Counted from the first letter of the stretch, positions 26,948 to 35,815 are shown. The stretch is 64,000 bases of DNA from Flavobacteriales bacterium (GCA_016717305.1 JADKFY010000020.1:1-64000), one strand, 5' to 3'. Translations and numbers: made by a program. The notes: generated by a model from the sequence alone, not told the origin.

Positions 26948-27679
26948 ATGACCGGGTTCCTGGATTGGTTCGAACGACACAAGCTTGGCGTGATCGGCAC
27001 CTTGGCAATGCACTCGTGCCTGCTTTTCGTGTTCACCCTAATGGAGCTACGCACAACACCGACCGAGGAGGAGCGCAGTGATATGCGTGTGGAAGTGATC
27101 TCGGATGACCAAGCGGAAGAAATGATCCAACAGATCGAACACCCGGAGCTGGTGCCGACACGTTCAGTTACCAATGCAACCAGCAACATAACCGCTGAAC
27201 GGACCAGTCCAAGCTATTCCCCTGCAAAACTGGAGCAACGGGTGGAGACCGAGTTGCGCGAAATGGAAAAGGCCGAGTTCGATCGATTGGCCCAAGAGCG
27301 CAAGGACCGAGGCGAAGAAGTGATCATTCCAACCTTGGACCCCAGCAAATGGAACAAAGAATTGTACATGGAAAAAGCAGCGGAACCCGTGAAGATCGAA
27401 GGTGCCACTACAGTATGGCACGACCTTAAAGGAAGGGTGCGTGCAGATGATGTTCCCGGTTACTTATGCAAAGAACCAGGACGGGTGGCACTATCCATCC
27501 AAGTTGCCTCGGACGGTTCCGTGCAAAAAGCAGAGTTCGATGCAAGCAGAAGCACTGGGGCCGATGAATGCATGCTTGAACATGCGCTCACTTCTGCAAA
27601 GCGTGCCCGATTCAGTGCCGCCGCCGGAGCACCGAACCCACAAAAAGGCACCTTGTATTTCTTGTTTGTCCCCCAATAG
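26948..27679 (+). CDS. Inner-membrane protein with TonB-C-like C-terminus
   Basis: 243 residues. A short cytoplasmic start precedes one membrane segment (VIGTLAMHSCLLFVFTLME), then an acidic, helical linker rich in Glu/Gln/Arg (about residues 45-125), and a C-terminal alpha/beta domain (VALSIQVASDGSVQKAEFD, CMLEHALTSAKRARFSAA, GTLYFLFVPQ). That domain has the shape of energy-transducer TonB C-termini, which contact outer-membrane transporters. ExbB/ExbD genes are absent nearby, so it may be a TonB-like envelope protein rather than a true energy transducer. The neighbouring 28300 gene has a similar C-terminal pattern. Confidence 0.5.
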   Translation: MTGFLDWFERHKLGVIGTLAMHSCLLFVFTLMELRTTPTEEERSDMRVEVISDDQAEEMIQQIEHPELVPTRSVTNATSNITAERTSPSYSPAKLEQRVETELREMEKAEFDRLAQERKDRGEEVIIPTLDPSKWNKELYMEKAAEPVKIEGATTVWHDLKGRVRADDVPGYLCKEPGRVALSIQVASDGSVQKAEFDASRSTGADECMLEHALTSAKRARFSAAAGAPNPQKGTLYFLFVPQ

Positions 27680-27781
27680 TGCCATTATGGCGTAATTCTT
27701 CAGTTTGTTAAGTCATTTTGTCTTGTTTTGTCGTTGGGCATTCAGTTTGAAAAGCCACCTTCAAACAAAACAAACCACAAA

Positions 27782-28222
27782 ATGATCACCAAATACCGCA
27801 CCCAAGCACCCGTTCAGCACCCTTTCAATGAACTGATGTCCGGAATGTTCAACAGGGACATTGGCCAGTTGATCGGACAGGATGAACCAGCTCTTGCGAA
27901 GCCCCGCGTGAACATTACGGAGACTCCGGAAGCGTATCACATTTCCCTTTCGGTCCCTGGCTTTAGTAAAGAGCAGCTCAAGATCTCCACCGAAAACGAA
28001 ACACTAACGATCAGCGGTGAGCATAGCGAGGAAGCGCTGGCCGAAAAGGAGCGCTACACCCGCCGTGAGTTCAAGACCACAAGTTTCAGTCGCAGTTTCA
28101 GGCTCCCGGAATTGGTGGACCTGGATGGGATCACTGCTGACCATGCGAACGGGATGCTCGCCGTACATATACCGCGCACCCAACCCGTGAAACCTTCAAC
28201 ACGCGCAGTGCCGATCAAGTGA
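27782..28222 (+). CDS. Small heat-shock protein, Hsp20/alpha-crystallin family
   Basis: 146 residues from ATG 27782 (MITKYRTQAPVQHPFNELM). The alpha-crystallin domain spans about residues 45-140: PRVNITETPEAYHISLSVPGF, the loop KEQLKISTENETLTISGEH, and ITADHANGMLAVHIPR, ending near a C-terminal IK. Such proteins hold unfolding proteins without ATP in the cytoplasm. The 17-base-stem hairpin after the stop is a probable terminator. No HrcA/CIRCE-like operator was recognised upstream. Confidence 0.92.
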   Translation: MITKYRTQAPVQHPFNELMSGMFNRDIGQLIGQDEPALAKPRVNITETPEAYHISLSVPGFSKEQLKISTENETLTISGEHSEEALAEKERYTRREFKTTSFSRSFRLPELVDLDGITADHANGMLAVHIPRTQPVKPSTRAVPIK

Positions 28223-28236
28223 TCGAATTGCATAAG

Positions 28237-28276
28237 GGAATGTACAAAGGCCATGAACGTGGCCTTTGTACATTCC
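28237..28276 (+). terminator. Strong hairpin after hsp20
   Basis: A perfect 17-base stem (28237-28253 with 28260-28276) closed by a six-base loop, 15 bases after the Hsp20 stop. It lies in the short gap before ATG 28300, so it could also shape the leader of the following mRNA. No strong T run follows. Confidence 0.6.
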
Positions 28277-28299
28277 ATACCTTTCGGTTCCAAATTGCG

Positions 28300-28827
28300 A
28301 TGAAAATGATGTACCGCTCCCTATCAATTTTGTTTGGACTTACTATCGCTGTTGGACTGTTCGCGCAAGAAACACCAACGAACATCATCAAGAGTGAACC
28401 GAAGGAAATGACCAACCTGGCACCGAACGAAAGCGTCATCGATGGATCTGCCAAGGTTGGAGTGGTCATCGTTGGCGATCATGACATTGCGCCGACCGCG
28501 GAGTCCTGCGTAGGTAAAGATGGTGATGTTCGGAGCGATTGCATGTACCACCAAGTGCTGGCCGCGATACGGGCCAAAATGGGGAACCAAGACCCGAATG
28601 ACGGAGCCGTGGCTTATCCAGTAGCGATCAGCTTCGTAGTGAACCAATTCGGTGATCTGAAGAATATCCGTGTGGACCACACTGGCTCTGCCGATCTATC
28701 CAATAAGGTGATAACGGCCTTGTATGATCTGCCGAAATTCGCGCCAGCCACAAAAGCCGGGACCAGCGTCGGTAGCACCGTAACGCTAACGTACCCTTAC
28801 CAGTCGCTTTTCGCAACGGACAAGTGA
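28300..28827 (+). CDS. Secreted protein with TonB-C-like domain
   Basis: 175 residues from ATG 28300 (MKMMYRSLSILFG). Signal peptide to about residue 23 (LTIAVGLFAQ). The mature part has two Cys (ESCVGKDGDVRSDCMYHQ) that could pair, followed by an alpha/beta region (VAISFVVNQFGDLKNIRVDH, VITALYDLPKFAPATKAG, GSTVTLTYPYQS) with the energy-transducer TonB C-terminal pattern but no membrane anchor or Pro-rich spacer. This form is common in Bacteroidota as a periplasmic domain of unknown role. Its stop codon sits within the following terminator stem. Confidence 0.55.
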   Translation: MKMMYRSLSILFGLTIAVGLFAQETPTNIIKSEPKEMTNLAPNESVIDGSAKVGVVIVGDHDIAPTAESCVGKDGDVRSDCMYHQVLAAIRAKMGNQDPNDGAVAYPVAISFVVNQFGDLKNIRVDHTGSADLSNKVITALYDLPKFAPATKAGTSVGSTVTLTYPYQSLFATDK

Positions 28828-28852
28828 TACCATTTGGACATCCAAATGGTAT
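28827..28852 (+). terminator. Hairpin overlapping a stop codon
   Basis: A perfect 12-base stem (28827-28838 with 28841-28852) and a two-base loop, beginning at the last base of the preceding TGA. Placement at the 3' end makes a terminator likely, although no T run follows. Confidence 0.6.
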
Positions 28853-28937
28853 GACCCATTCGGGTTCGTCGATATTGGACGGTGAATGACGGACGGAATA
28901 GGAATACCCCTCCGCACCTGCCTACCTGATCAGCTAC

Positions 28938-29648
28938 TCAATTGAAGTACTTGCTGTTCCAAGCATCGTTACTGAACTGGCCAAAGAAGGCGAACCAACC
29001 GAAAACCGTGAAACTGGCGGAGACCATGATGCTCCAGAACAGGAACAACAACCTGTGAAGCCCCCAGAAAGAGGCGGCCGGGTCACTGGTCAATATCCCT
29101 GTAGGAACGAACAGTGACAAGACAAGTCCAAAGAGTACCACGAGCGTTGCCAAATGCGCAGGTGTGCGCAAAGGCCAATTCACGATCCTGCGTATCGGAC
29201 CCAGATCATTCCCCCATTTGTGTACTAGGTAGTACAGGTCATTGTCCATTGGAACGAAGAGCAGAGGATCGACCTCACTGTCACACAATTTGAACCGACT
29301 GGCAGGGGCCATGAGCATAAAACTGGTAAGTGGTGCCTCCGACTTACGCTCCAGACCACGCAATGCATAGACCGCTTGATTGGGGATCGTTCCTTTGAAA
29401 AGCCCACCGGGCAAAAAGCGTAGGCGGTATTGAACGCAGATGGCTTTGATACTGTCCCGGTGATAGACCCGATCGGGATCGATACCCGCGATACGGGCTG
29501 GATGTTCCTTCATGGAACTCCGTACCATGGCCTTCAGAATGTCGTCCTGTTTTTGTTCATCGTGGAGAAGTAGATACACTTCCTCCATAATGTTCTCTTG
29601 CCCTAAAAGCAAGCGTTCGAGTCGTTCGCGCTCAGTGTGTGCTGCCAT
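28938..29648 (-). CDS. Membrane protein of unknown function
   Basis: 236 residues, start ATG 29646-29648. The first two thirds are soluble and charged (ERLERLLLGQENIMEEVYLLLHDE-like helix, IKAICVQYRLRFLPGG, IPNQAVYALRGLERK), and the last third carries two membrane segments (LATLVVLFGLVLSLFVPTG; LLFLFWSIMVSASFTVFGWF). The organisation recalls Bacteroidota proteins with a cytoplasmic N-terminal domain and a C-terminal hairpin anchor. I do not recognise a known family. It shares strand and short spacing with a DUF1883-like gene upstream. Confidence 0.6.
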   Translation of the reverse strand: MAAHTERERLERLLLGQENIMEEVYLLLHDEQKQDDILKAMVRSSMKEHPARIAGIDPDRVYHRDSIKAICVQYRLRFLPGGLFKGTIPNQAVYALRGLERKSEAPLTSFMLMAPASRFKLCDSEVDPLLFVPMDNDLYYLVHKWGNDLGPIRRIVNWPLRTPAHLATLVVLFGLVLSLFVPTGILTSDPAASFWGLHRLLFLFWSIMVSASFTVFGWFAFFGQFSNDAWNSKYFN

Positions 29649-29686
29649 CGTATTTGTGGTAACGCCGCAGATGCACGATCAGTTCA

Positions 29687-30136
29687 TCACCCTTCACTTT
29701 TCGAAGCCAAACTGATCTCTGCCGCATGGGCTGCAGCATCTTCATTATCAAAAGCCAGCCGTTTGATCTCTGCCGGGGCATCTACGGCAATGGAAGAACG
29801 CACCAGATTGTTCGGATTCAGTAGCACACATTTGGCTGTGATCTCAAGCGGCTCATGATACGTTCCCTTCTCCACGACCACGTGCCAATTGGAATCGAAC
29901 GGAACAACGAACCGAACGGGTGACTCTTCAAACAGCCCCCCATGGAACGAGTAGGTCTTGCCCAGTTTGTAGGACTTGAACTCACGCGCGGTCATGAACT
30001 TCACCTTGGTGGATTGGTCGATCTCCACCTCGATGATCTCTTTGCGTTTCGCCTCGAACGGCTGATATAGGAACCTCATGGGCTGCGAATGGTTTCGGTA
30101 AAGGTATAAGAACTGCTCCGTTCCTTGAAGATCCAT
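29687..30136 (-). CDS. DUF1883-like protein
   Basis: 149 residues from ATG 30134-30136. A beta-rich core carries VEIDQSTKVKFMTAREFKSY, GKTYSFHGGLFEESPVRFVV, and SNWHVVVEKG, matching the DUF1883 layout of strand, Lys/Tyr loop, GG turn, then W-x-V strand. The C-terminal part (ITAKCVLLNPNNLVRSSIAV) is less conserved. DUF1883 proteins are small beta-barrel-like cytoplasmic proteins of unknown role, sometimes linked to TIR-type proteins. No nuclease or TIR partner is visible here. It lies 39 bases upstream of the membrane protein on the same strand. Confidence 0.5.
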   Translation of the reverse strand: MDLQGTEQFLYLYRNHSQPMRFLYQPFEAKRKEIIEVEIDQSTKVKFMTAREFKSYKLGKTYSFHGGLFEESPVRFVVPFDSNWHVVVEKGTYHEPLEITAKCVLLNPNNLVRSSIAVDAPAEIKRLAFDNEDAAAHAAEISLASKSEG

Positions 30137-30206
30137 AGTCCTACTTTTCAACCTGAAGGCATGAAACAGGATCGGAAAATACTATTGCTGATCACCACTT
30201 GGGCAC

Positions 30207-31007
30207 TTACAGTTTTACACTCAGCACAGGAAAATTGGTGTGATTGACGATATCCTCTGTCAGGCTACCATTCACCACTTGGAAAAAGCCGGTTCTTCCG
30301 TGTGTGGCCATAGCGATCAGGTCCGCGTCGATGCCTTTGGCGAAGTTGAGGATGCCCTCTTCAATGCTAAGGTCATTATAAATGGTTGCCGTGTATTTCT
30401 TCAACGGATGCCGCTGCAGGAAATTGTCGATCGCTTTGTTGCTGTCATCACTGCGCTCAAAAGCCCGCGGTGTGTTCACCTTTACCAAGTGGATGCTTGG
30501 GTTGAAAAGGTCCAGCAACGGTAAGAACGCCTGGAATTTTTCGATGTCAGCGGTCGAGAAGTTGCTGGCGAACACCACATCCTTCAATTCAAAGTCCTCG
30601 ATGTGATGTTTGACGACCAAGACCGGCATGGGTGCTTGCCGCACGATCCGTTGGGTGTTGGAACCCACGATCCCGCGCAAGCCTGTAGCTCCATGGGTAC
30701 CCATGACGATCAGATCGGCGGTCAATAGACGTTCATTCTTGAACATCTCTGTTAGGGAAAGCTGCCGCAACATGAACTTCTTCAGTTCAATTCCCTTCAA
30801 GAATGGCAGAAGCGGTACCGTTTCCAAACGCTCTTCGATCTCTTCCCTCAACTTCTGGTTCTCCGTGTGGAAGTCGGTCATCTGCTCATACAGGTGCACC
30901 ACATCTATCACGGCACCGGTCTGCCGTGCGATCTTGGCGGCAACACGCAATGCGTCCGTCGCACAGTCTGAAAAGTCATAGGGTACAAGGATCGTTCGGA
31001 TGGACAT
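30207..31007 (-). CDS. Universal stress protein, tandem UspA domains
   Basis: 266 residues from ATG 31005-31007 (MSIRTILVPYDFSDCA). Two UspA folds are visible. The first (about 1-145) has ILVPYDFSDCATDALRVAAK and the ATP-type loop VMGTHGATGLRGIVGSNTQRIVRQ with APMPVLVV. The second has VVFASNFSTADIEKFQAF, DLIAMATHGRTGFFQVVNGS and NFPVLSVK. Tandem Usp proteins are the usual form in Bacteroidota. The role is general stress survival, probably ATP-binding through the G-x2-G-x9-G/S motifs. Confidence 0.9.
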   Translation of the reverse strand: MSIRTILVPYDFSDCATDALRVAAKIARQTGAVIDVVHLYEQMTDFHTENQKLREEIEERLETVPLLPFLKGIELKKFMLRQLSLTEMFKNERLLTADLIVMGTHGATGLRGIVGSNTQRIVRQAPMPVLVVKHHIEDFELKDVVFASNFSTADIEKFQAFLPLLDLFNPSIHLVKVNTPRAFERSDDSNKAIDNFLQRHPLKKYTATIYNDLSIEEGILNFAKGIDADLIAMATHGRTGFFQVVNGSLTEDIVNHTNFPVLSVKL

Positions 31008-31261
31008 GCGTGTTGAACTTGTATATTCCCTCAAAATAAGCAAGAAAGTTCGTTATCACCAAACATCCTTTTTCGGAAGATGCTATGGAAATTCCCTGTC
31101 TATGGCCGGCTCCACTCTTGCCGAGCGACCCCAATGCACTCCATTCCCCATCCTTACAGTTGAGGGACTACGGAAGAACCCGGATCCAGACCGTTCCGGG
31201 GACTTTGCTTCCGTTCCATTTACAAATGGTCGTTCTGACTACATTCGCCGCGACCAATACG

Positions 31262-31642
31262 ATGTTCCAAGGTCTATCACTCAGCGCCACGGAGAAAACA
31301 CCGGCCGTGGAGATCAAGCCCAGTGAAGGGTTCATCTTCATAACAGGGTGTTCGATCCCGGAGAATGCCGATCGTTTCTTTACCCCGGTCCAGGATGTTG
31401 TGGAGCAGTACGCTGCTTCCCCGCATGTCACCACGACCGTGCGGATCAACTTGAACTACTTCAATTCCAGCACTTCAAAGTACTTATTGGACATGTTGAA
31501 GCGATTGGAGGACCTGCATGTCTCCGGACGCTCGAATGTGCTACTTGAATGGTTCTTCCAGGAAGGCGATCTGGACATGAAGGAGGCCGGTGAGGATTAT
31601 CGGTCATTGATCGAATTTCCCGTCAAGCTCAAGGAGATCTGA
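31262..31642 (+). CDS. SiaC-like regulatory phosphoprotein (DUF1987)
   Basis: 126 residues from ATG 31262, the usual family length. Recognisable are EKTPAVEIKPSEG, GCSIPENADRFFTPV and the central LNYFNSSTSKYLLDML, whose Ser/Thr cluster (Thr71) lies where SiaC of Pseudomonas is phosphorylated. It ends with LLEWFFQEGDLDMKEAGEDY. In Pseudomonas, SiaC is a switch protein controlled by a kinase/phosphatase pair and acts on a diguanylate cyclase. None of those partners are present in the window, so only the switch-protein role is inferred. The longer frame upstream overlaps the Usp promoter region and is rejected. Confidence 0.85.
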   Translation: MFQGLSLSATEKTPAVEIKPSEGFIFITGCSIPENADRFFTPVQDVVEQYAASPHVTTTVRINLNYFNSSTSKYLLDMLKRLEDLHVSGRSNVLLEWFFQEGDLDMKEAGEDYRSLIEFPVKLKEI

Positions 31643-31655
31643 GCTTGCGTTCAGT

Positions 31656-32432
31656 TCATCGGCCCGACATGGCCTCGTTGTACACGTGGCCCGGAATAGA
31701 AGTACCATCCCGAAAGTGGTCTATTCCTCCCCAAGGATGGGTCACTTTACGGTACACCACCAATCGTCCATTCCGTGCCAAACGGACTTCCACGACCACA
31801 GAGCGCCCCTCCTTGTAGACTTTTTCCCCTTCCGCTTCCGGAGGCAATGGATCCGCAACTGGCTGCTTCTGTACATGAAAAGGTGCTGGAGTCCGGTGTT
31901 GAACGGGCGGGTCCGGAACTGTTTCCTGAGAAGAAAACACTGCCCGCTCCGGCACTTTTGGCACAATTAAAGGCACAGGTGCCGGGTCCGATACTACTTC
32001 CGTCGGATCGCTACTTACCGCGGGGTTCCCTGTTCCGATGGGTTCCAACTGGACCGTTGAGCTGGGGTTCGGGGGTTGTTCCACTTGCTTTTCGGCTTCT
32101 TCGGCGTCGCGCTTGGCGATCAGTACCTCCAGGTCCTTGATCTTCACTTTGGGATACACATTGTACGGTCGCAGCGCTCTGGCTTCCTTGAATTTTGCCA
32201 TGGATTCCTCGAACCGTAGTTCCCGAAAGTGTAATTCGGCCTCCCCCATAACGCTTTGGTATGCCGCATCGTTCTGCGCGGCCTCTTGTTCTTCCTTCGC
32301 GATGCGGGCCCGTTCCTTGGCGTTCAACTTCTGGAAATCGCGCGCAAGGTTGTCCTCGTCTTGAGCGTGGGCGCACAAGCCCATGACCAAGACCGTTGCA
32401 AGGACAGCCAGTTGTTGAGGAACCCAATTCAT
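31656..32432 (-). CDS. Secreted TPR-like protein of unknown function
   Basis: 258 residues from ATG 32430-32432 (MNWVPQQLAVLATVLVMG), signal peptide ending near CAHAQ. The mature N-terminal half is helical with a degenerate TPR-like unit (EAELHFRELRFEESMAKFKEAR). A Pro-rich linker follows (SSDPTEVVSDPAPVPLIVP and PDPPVQHRTPAP), then a short beta region (VVVEVRLARNGRLVVYRKV). No catalytic motif is visible. It converges with the SiaC-like gene, with 13 bases between the stops. Confidence 0.6.
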   Translation of the reverse strand: MNWVPQQLAVLATVLVMGLCAHAQDEDNLARDFQKLNAKERARIAKEEQEAAQNDAAYQSVMGEAELHFRELRFEESMAKFKEARALRPYNVYPKVKIKDLEVLIAKRDAEEAEKQVEQPPNPSSTVQLEPIGTGNPAVSSDPTEVVSDPAPVPLIVPKVPERAVFSSQETVPDPPVQHRTPAPFHVQKQPVADPLPPEAEGEKVYKEGRSVVVEVRLARNGRLVVYRKVTHPWGGIDHFRDGTSIPGHVYNEAMSGR

Positions 32433-32671
32433 ATAGGGTCCGAAGATATTGCTCCGGATAAAGGCACGAATGCGCATCAAGCGCGATCATACGTACGGTT
32501 CATGAAAAAGGGTACAAGAGGTCTTCGCGCAAAGGGTCAATGTTGCCTACGGCCAGCGGATCAATTGAGTCGAAAATTCTACGGAAGCATGCTTCGGTCC
32601 GGGGCTTGTAATTTTACCCGCCCATTTGCACACCACGAACCTCGATCCCGCGTTCAACCTTGTAGACATCC

Positions 32672-33514
32672 ATGAAAAAGCTCCTCATTCCATTCCTCGT
32701 TATCCTGTTCCTTTCGGCTTGCCAAGAAGACCCCAAGACGACAGAACCCTATAAGCAACTTGAGCAGGACAATCAGCGCACCGCGGCCATCGTGGCGGCG
32801 AAGGATTCCACCATCAATGCACTGTTCAATACCTTCAATCGCATCAGTGACAACCTGCGTACCATCCGTTCCAAACAAGGTGAGCTGGTGGCGCCGGGCA
32901 GTGGTACCGAAAGCAAGGCCGATGTTGAACAGCGGATCATGGGAGATATTGAACAGATCGATGCCTTGCTGATCGAGAACCGGGAACTGGTGGACAAACT
33001 GCGCAAGCAGGCCAAAAGCGCCGGTGGGAATATCGCCGCGTTGCAACAGACCGTGGAGGACATGGAAAAGTCCAACGCAGTGCAACAAGAGGAGATCGGC
33101 ACCTTGAAGGAACAACTGGCCAGCACGAACAGCTCACTCGCCACATTGATCGAAATGTACCGGGACAAATCGCAGTTGGCCGACATGCAACGGACCGAGA
33201 TCAATACGGCGTTCTATGCGATCGGCACTGCCAAGGAGCTGAAGGACAAAGGGGTGCTTACCAAGGAAGGTGGCGTTGCGGGGCTCGGCGGGGTGAACAA
33301 GTTGAACACGGCCGGCCTCCCGAAGGAATATTTCACCGAGGTGGACATTACCGGCACACCGGAGATCACTCTGGGCGCGGAGAAAGCCAAATTGAGCACC
33401 AGCCACCCCGAAGGATCCTATCGGTTCGAGGACGGTGCCGCGAAGCTTGTGATCACCGACCCGGAGAAATTCTGGAGCATCTCCAAGTACCTAGTGGTCG
33501 TCGTGGATCAATGA
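32672..33514 (+). CDS. Coiled-coil lipoprotein, Cbp1-like
   Basis: 280 residues. A lipoprotein signal peptide ends in the lipobox LSAC, lipidated at Cys17. Residues about 20-190 are a long coiled coil (NRISDNLRTIRSKQ, IDALLIENRELVDKLRK, VEDMEKSNAVQQEEIGTLK). A compact C-terminal beta domain ends with LVITDPEKFWSISKYLVVV. Similar lipoproteins in Bacteroidota are annotated as Cbp1-type collagen-binding adhesins, but that name rests on family memory rather than a visible binding site. It is probably anchored in the outer membrane. Confidence 0.6.
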   Translation: MKKLLIPFLVILFLSACQEDPKTTEPYKQLEQDNQRTAAIVAAKDSTINALFNTFNRISDNLRTIRSKQGELVAPGSGTESKADVEQRIMGDIEQIDALLIENRELVDKLRKQAKSAGGNIAALQQTVEDMEKSNAVQQEEIGTLKEQLASTNSSLATLIEMYRDKSQLADMQRTEINTAFYAIGTAKELKDKGVLTKEGGVAGLGGVNKLNTAGLPKEYFTEVDITGTPEITLGAEKAKLSTSHPEGSYRFEDGAAKLVITDPEKFWSISKYLVVVVDQ

Positions 33515-33625
33515 TCCATTGGCCTGTGCTGACCTCCCGTTCCAAAGCTTGGTAACTAACGATCTCCATTTGGATAGGATCCGGAAAGTGGCGATCGCCA
33601 GATAGGCCAACGTGCCCGTCAAGGC

Positions 33626-34141
33626 TCACTCAGGGGCAGAGATCTCAGGAACCACCTGTTGTTGTACCTGGGGCTGAGGCCTTCCCGCTTTGTCCTTTGG
33701 CGTATCGGCCTTGGTCTCTGCACAGCACGCTGCACTGTGTTTGCAATCACCCATTTTAGCCGGCACACAGGAAGGTATTTGCGAGTTGAAATCTCCACTC
33801 TTACGCAACGCCATCATCTTGATCAGCTGCTCTTTGGTCAAGATGCTTTCGGCCTTCCGCTCATGGTCCAGCATGGAGTTATCGATCTTCGTCTGGGTTT
33901 CGCGGCAGTTCCTACGCAGGTCCGCAACGCTCTGCTCGCCCTGCAAGAAGATCTCTGCCATACTTGCAGACTGTTCCTTGGTCAAGTCCAGTGCATCCAT
34001 GTACACCTGAGTCCGCAACGCCGCGTAATGATCAGGCTCCGGAGTTGTGCTTGCTGACAGCGTTACAGTGGTTGAGCTTTCCTGAGCAATTGCACTAGTG
34101 GAAAACAAGGCTACTGAAAGCCCGAGGAGGATGGTTCTCAT
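33626..34141 (-). CDS. Secreted Spy/CpxP-like helical protein
   Basis: 171 residues from ATG 34139-34141 (MRTILLGLSVALFSTSAIAQ, a clear signal peptide). The mature protein has two Leu-Thr helical repeats of the LTxxQ style (LDLTKEQSASMAEIFLQG and ESILTKEQLIKMMALRKSG) that resemble Spy/CpxP periplasmic proteins. The C-terminus has four Cys (CVPAKMGDC and AACCAE) and a Pro/Gln tail. A periplasmic chaperone or metal-related role is possible; Bacteroidota genomes carry many such LTxxQ proteins of unknown function. Confidence 0.55.
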   Translation of the reverse strand: MRTILLGLSVALFSTSAIAQESSTTVTLSASTTPEPDHYAALRTQVYMDALDLTKEQSASMAEIFLQGEQSVADLRRNCRETQTKIDNSMLDHERKAESILTKEQLIKMMALRKSGDFNSQIPSCVPAKMGDCKHSAACCAETKADTPKDKAGRPQPQVQQQVVPEISAPE

Positions 34142-34259
34142 GGTGGTTTGGTCTTGTTGAATGTGGAAAGATAGGGCACCGTTCGAAATATGCTTGTCCA
34201 TCTGATCAGGACCATATGCGGTGGACCAGTGCGTCAGCCTCACCGCCGTTGATCAGAGC

Positions 34260-35276
34260 TCACGGGGCATTGCTCTTTTCCGGCGCTCCTCCTGGTGCGT
34301 TCGAAGGTGGCACAGCAGGCTTAGGAGCCACCGGGGTGGGTACGGTCACAGGTTCGCCACCCGCACAATGCTTATCCATAAGAGCCTGAACCTCCGGACC
34401 ATGGTACCGTGTGAATCCACGTGAGATCGCTTCAGTAAAATGGGTACAAGCGGCCGCGGTATTGCCGGCATCCAAGTCGATGATGCCCAGCGAACGATAC
34501 ACATACGAATTGCCGGGGTTCTTGCGCGCCGCCAATTTGAGGTCCTTCACCGCTTTGCCCGTTTCACCCAGCTTATACCTACTCCAGCCGCGATTGCTGA
34601 AGGCATACCCGTAATTGGGGTCCAACTTGATCGCACGGTCCATGTCCTTGATCGCGCGGGCATGATCTCCGAAAAGCGCGTAACGGTAATAACCCCTGTG
34701 GTTGTAATTGACCGGATCCCGGGGACCAAGTTCAATAGCGCGATCAAGGTCCATACGCGCTTTGGCCGAGTCTCCAGCCAAAGCATACGCCGCCCCCCTG
34801 TTGCGGACCAATGCTGCGGAATTCGGGAACGAACGAACACCTTCATCGAAGACCGCCAATGCTTTCGAAGGTTCATTCACTTGCTGGTGAGCCAAGCCTT
34901 TGCGCAAGAGGTACATCTCGTTGGGTGCGGCATTCTCCAAGGCAACGGCCAACGCGCTATCCGCCATGCCCAGACCGAGGAACGCGCCCATCAATTGGGC
35001 CCTCACGTCCACGTCCATGGGAAGTTCCTTGCGCGCCCGCTGTGCCTCGCTCAAGGCCAAGTCGTACTTCCCGATCCGGTTGTGCGCATCTGCCCGCAAG
35101 GCAAGGACCACCGCCGGAGTGTCATTCTTGGAGATGACATGCTGGCTCAACGTGATGGCCTTGTACGGCTTGTCCTTCAACAGGGCAGCACGTACCCGTT
35201 CGATGCCCTTATCCTGTTGGGCGAACAAAGTCAAGGTCAAGACCATACCAAAAGCGCAAGTGAACATCCGTTGCAT
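34260..35276 (-). CDS. Secreted TPR-repeat protein
   Basis: 338 residues from ATG 35274-35276 (MQRMFTCAFGMVLTLTLFAQ signal peptide). Six or more TPR-like units of about 34 residues follow. The clearest are ALRADAHNRIGKYDLALSEA, ARMDLDRAIELGPRDPVNYN, AIKDMDRAIKLDPNYGYAFS and LKLAARKNPGNSYVYRSLG. A Pro/Ala-rich tail ends the protein. TPR proteins of this sort scaffold assemblies in the periplasm or outer membrane. It has no linked operon partner. Confidence 0.8.
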   Translation of the reverse strand: MQRMFTCAFGMVLTLTLFAQQDKGIERVRAALLKDKPYKAITLSQHVISKNDTPAVVLALRADAHNRIGKYDLALSEAQRARKELPMDVDVRAQLMGAFLGLGMADSALAVALENAAPNEMYLLRKGLAHQQVNEPSKALAVFDEGVRSFPNSAALVRNRGAAYALAGDSAKARMDLDRAIELGPRDPVNYNHRGYYRYALFGDHARAIKDMDRAIKLDPNYGYAFSNRGWSRYKLGETGKAVKDLKLAARKNPGNSYVYRSLGIIDLDAGNTAAACTHFTEAISRGFTRYHGPEVQALMDKHCAGGEPVTVPTPVAPKPAVPPSNAPGGAPEKSNAP

Positions 35277-35392
35277 GGTGCGAAGGTATTGGTGGGCCAC
35301 AAAGCTTGTACATCAACCGCATTCATAGGCCGACCTATGCGGATGGAATAACTTTACCGATCCTTCGTTCAACATCCACAGGATGATCGAAC

Positions 35393-35815
35393 ATGCGTAC
35401 AGAATACCCGGCAAAGATCCTATTGGCTTGGGGTGAGGCGATCATGGGCCACACCGGTCTGCGTGATTGGTTGATCAAGAACGACTATCCCGAACTCGGC
35501 ATTTTCACCTATGCCTTGCGCAATAAGCAGGATGCCCGAAAGTGGCTCATGGACAACGGGCACCCGCATTTGGTGGCGATCATTACGGGTATCGAAGGCG
35601 ATGTTGTCGCATTGAAATGGCTTGAACATAATGGCATGAACGTGCTCAAGCATGTCGCTCTTACCGGCGATGGTGATCAGGAGTCATTCCAGTGGCTGGT
35701 GGACCATGGCCATCGTGAGTTGGCAATGGTCGGGAACAAGATGCACCAAGTGAAACGTGCCATGGACGATGATCACAGGGATCCGCACAAGTACACGCAG
35801 GATAGGGGTAGTTGA
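35393..35815 (+). CDS. Small protein with degenerate helical repeats
   Basis: 140 residues. Three repeats of about 28-33 residues are visible, each with a W-L core and a following N/D-x-x-H/P turn: RDWLIKNDYPELGIFTYAL, RKWLMDNGHPHLVAIITG and QWLVDHGHRELAMVGNKM, with an intermediate unit around KWLEHNGMNVLK. The pattern recalls ankyrin-like or Sel1-like helical repeats but fits neither cleanly. There is no signal peptide, so it is cytoplasmic. Function not recognised. It lies alone between minus-strand TPR and MoxR genes. Confidence 0.6.
   Translation: MRTEYPAKILLAWGEAIMGHTGLRDWLIKNDYPELGIFTYALRNKQDARKWLMDNGHPHLVAIITGIEGDVVALKWLEHNGMNVLKHVALTGDGDQESFQWLVDHGHRELAMVGNKMHQVKRAMDDDHRDPHKYTQDRGS

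Noticed and set aside
27680..27781. CIRCE-like operator before hsp20
   Set aside because: No TTAGCACTC...GAGTGCTAA pattern is present in the gap.
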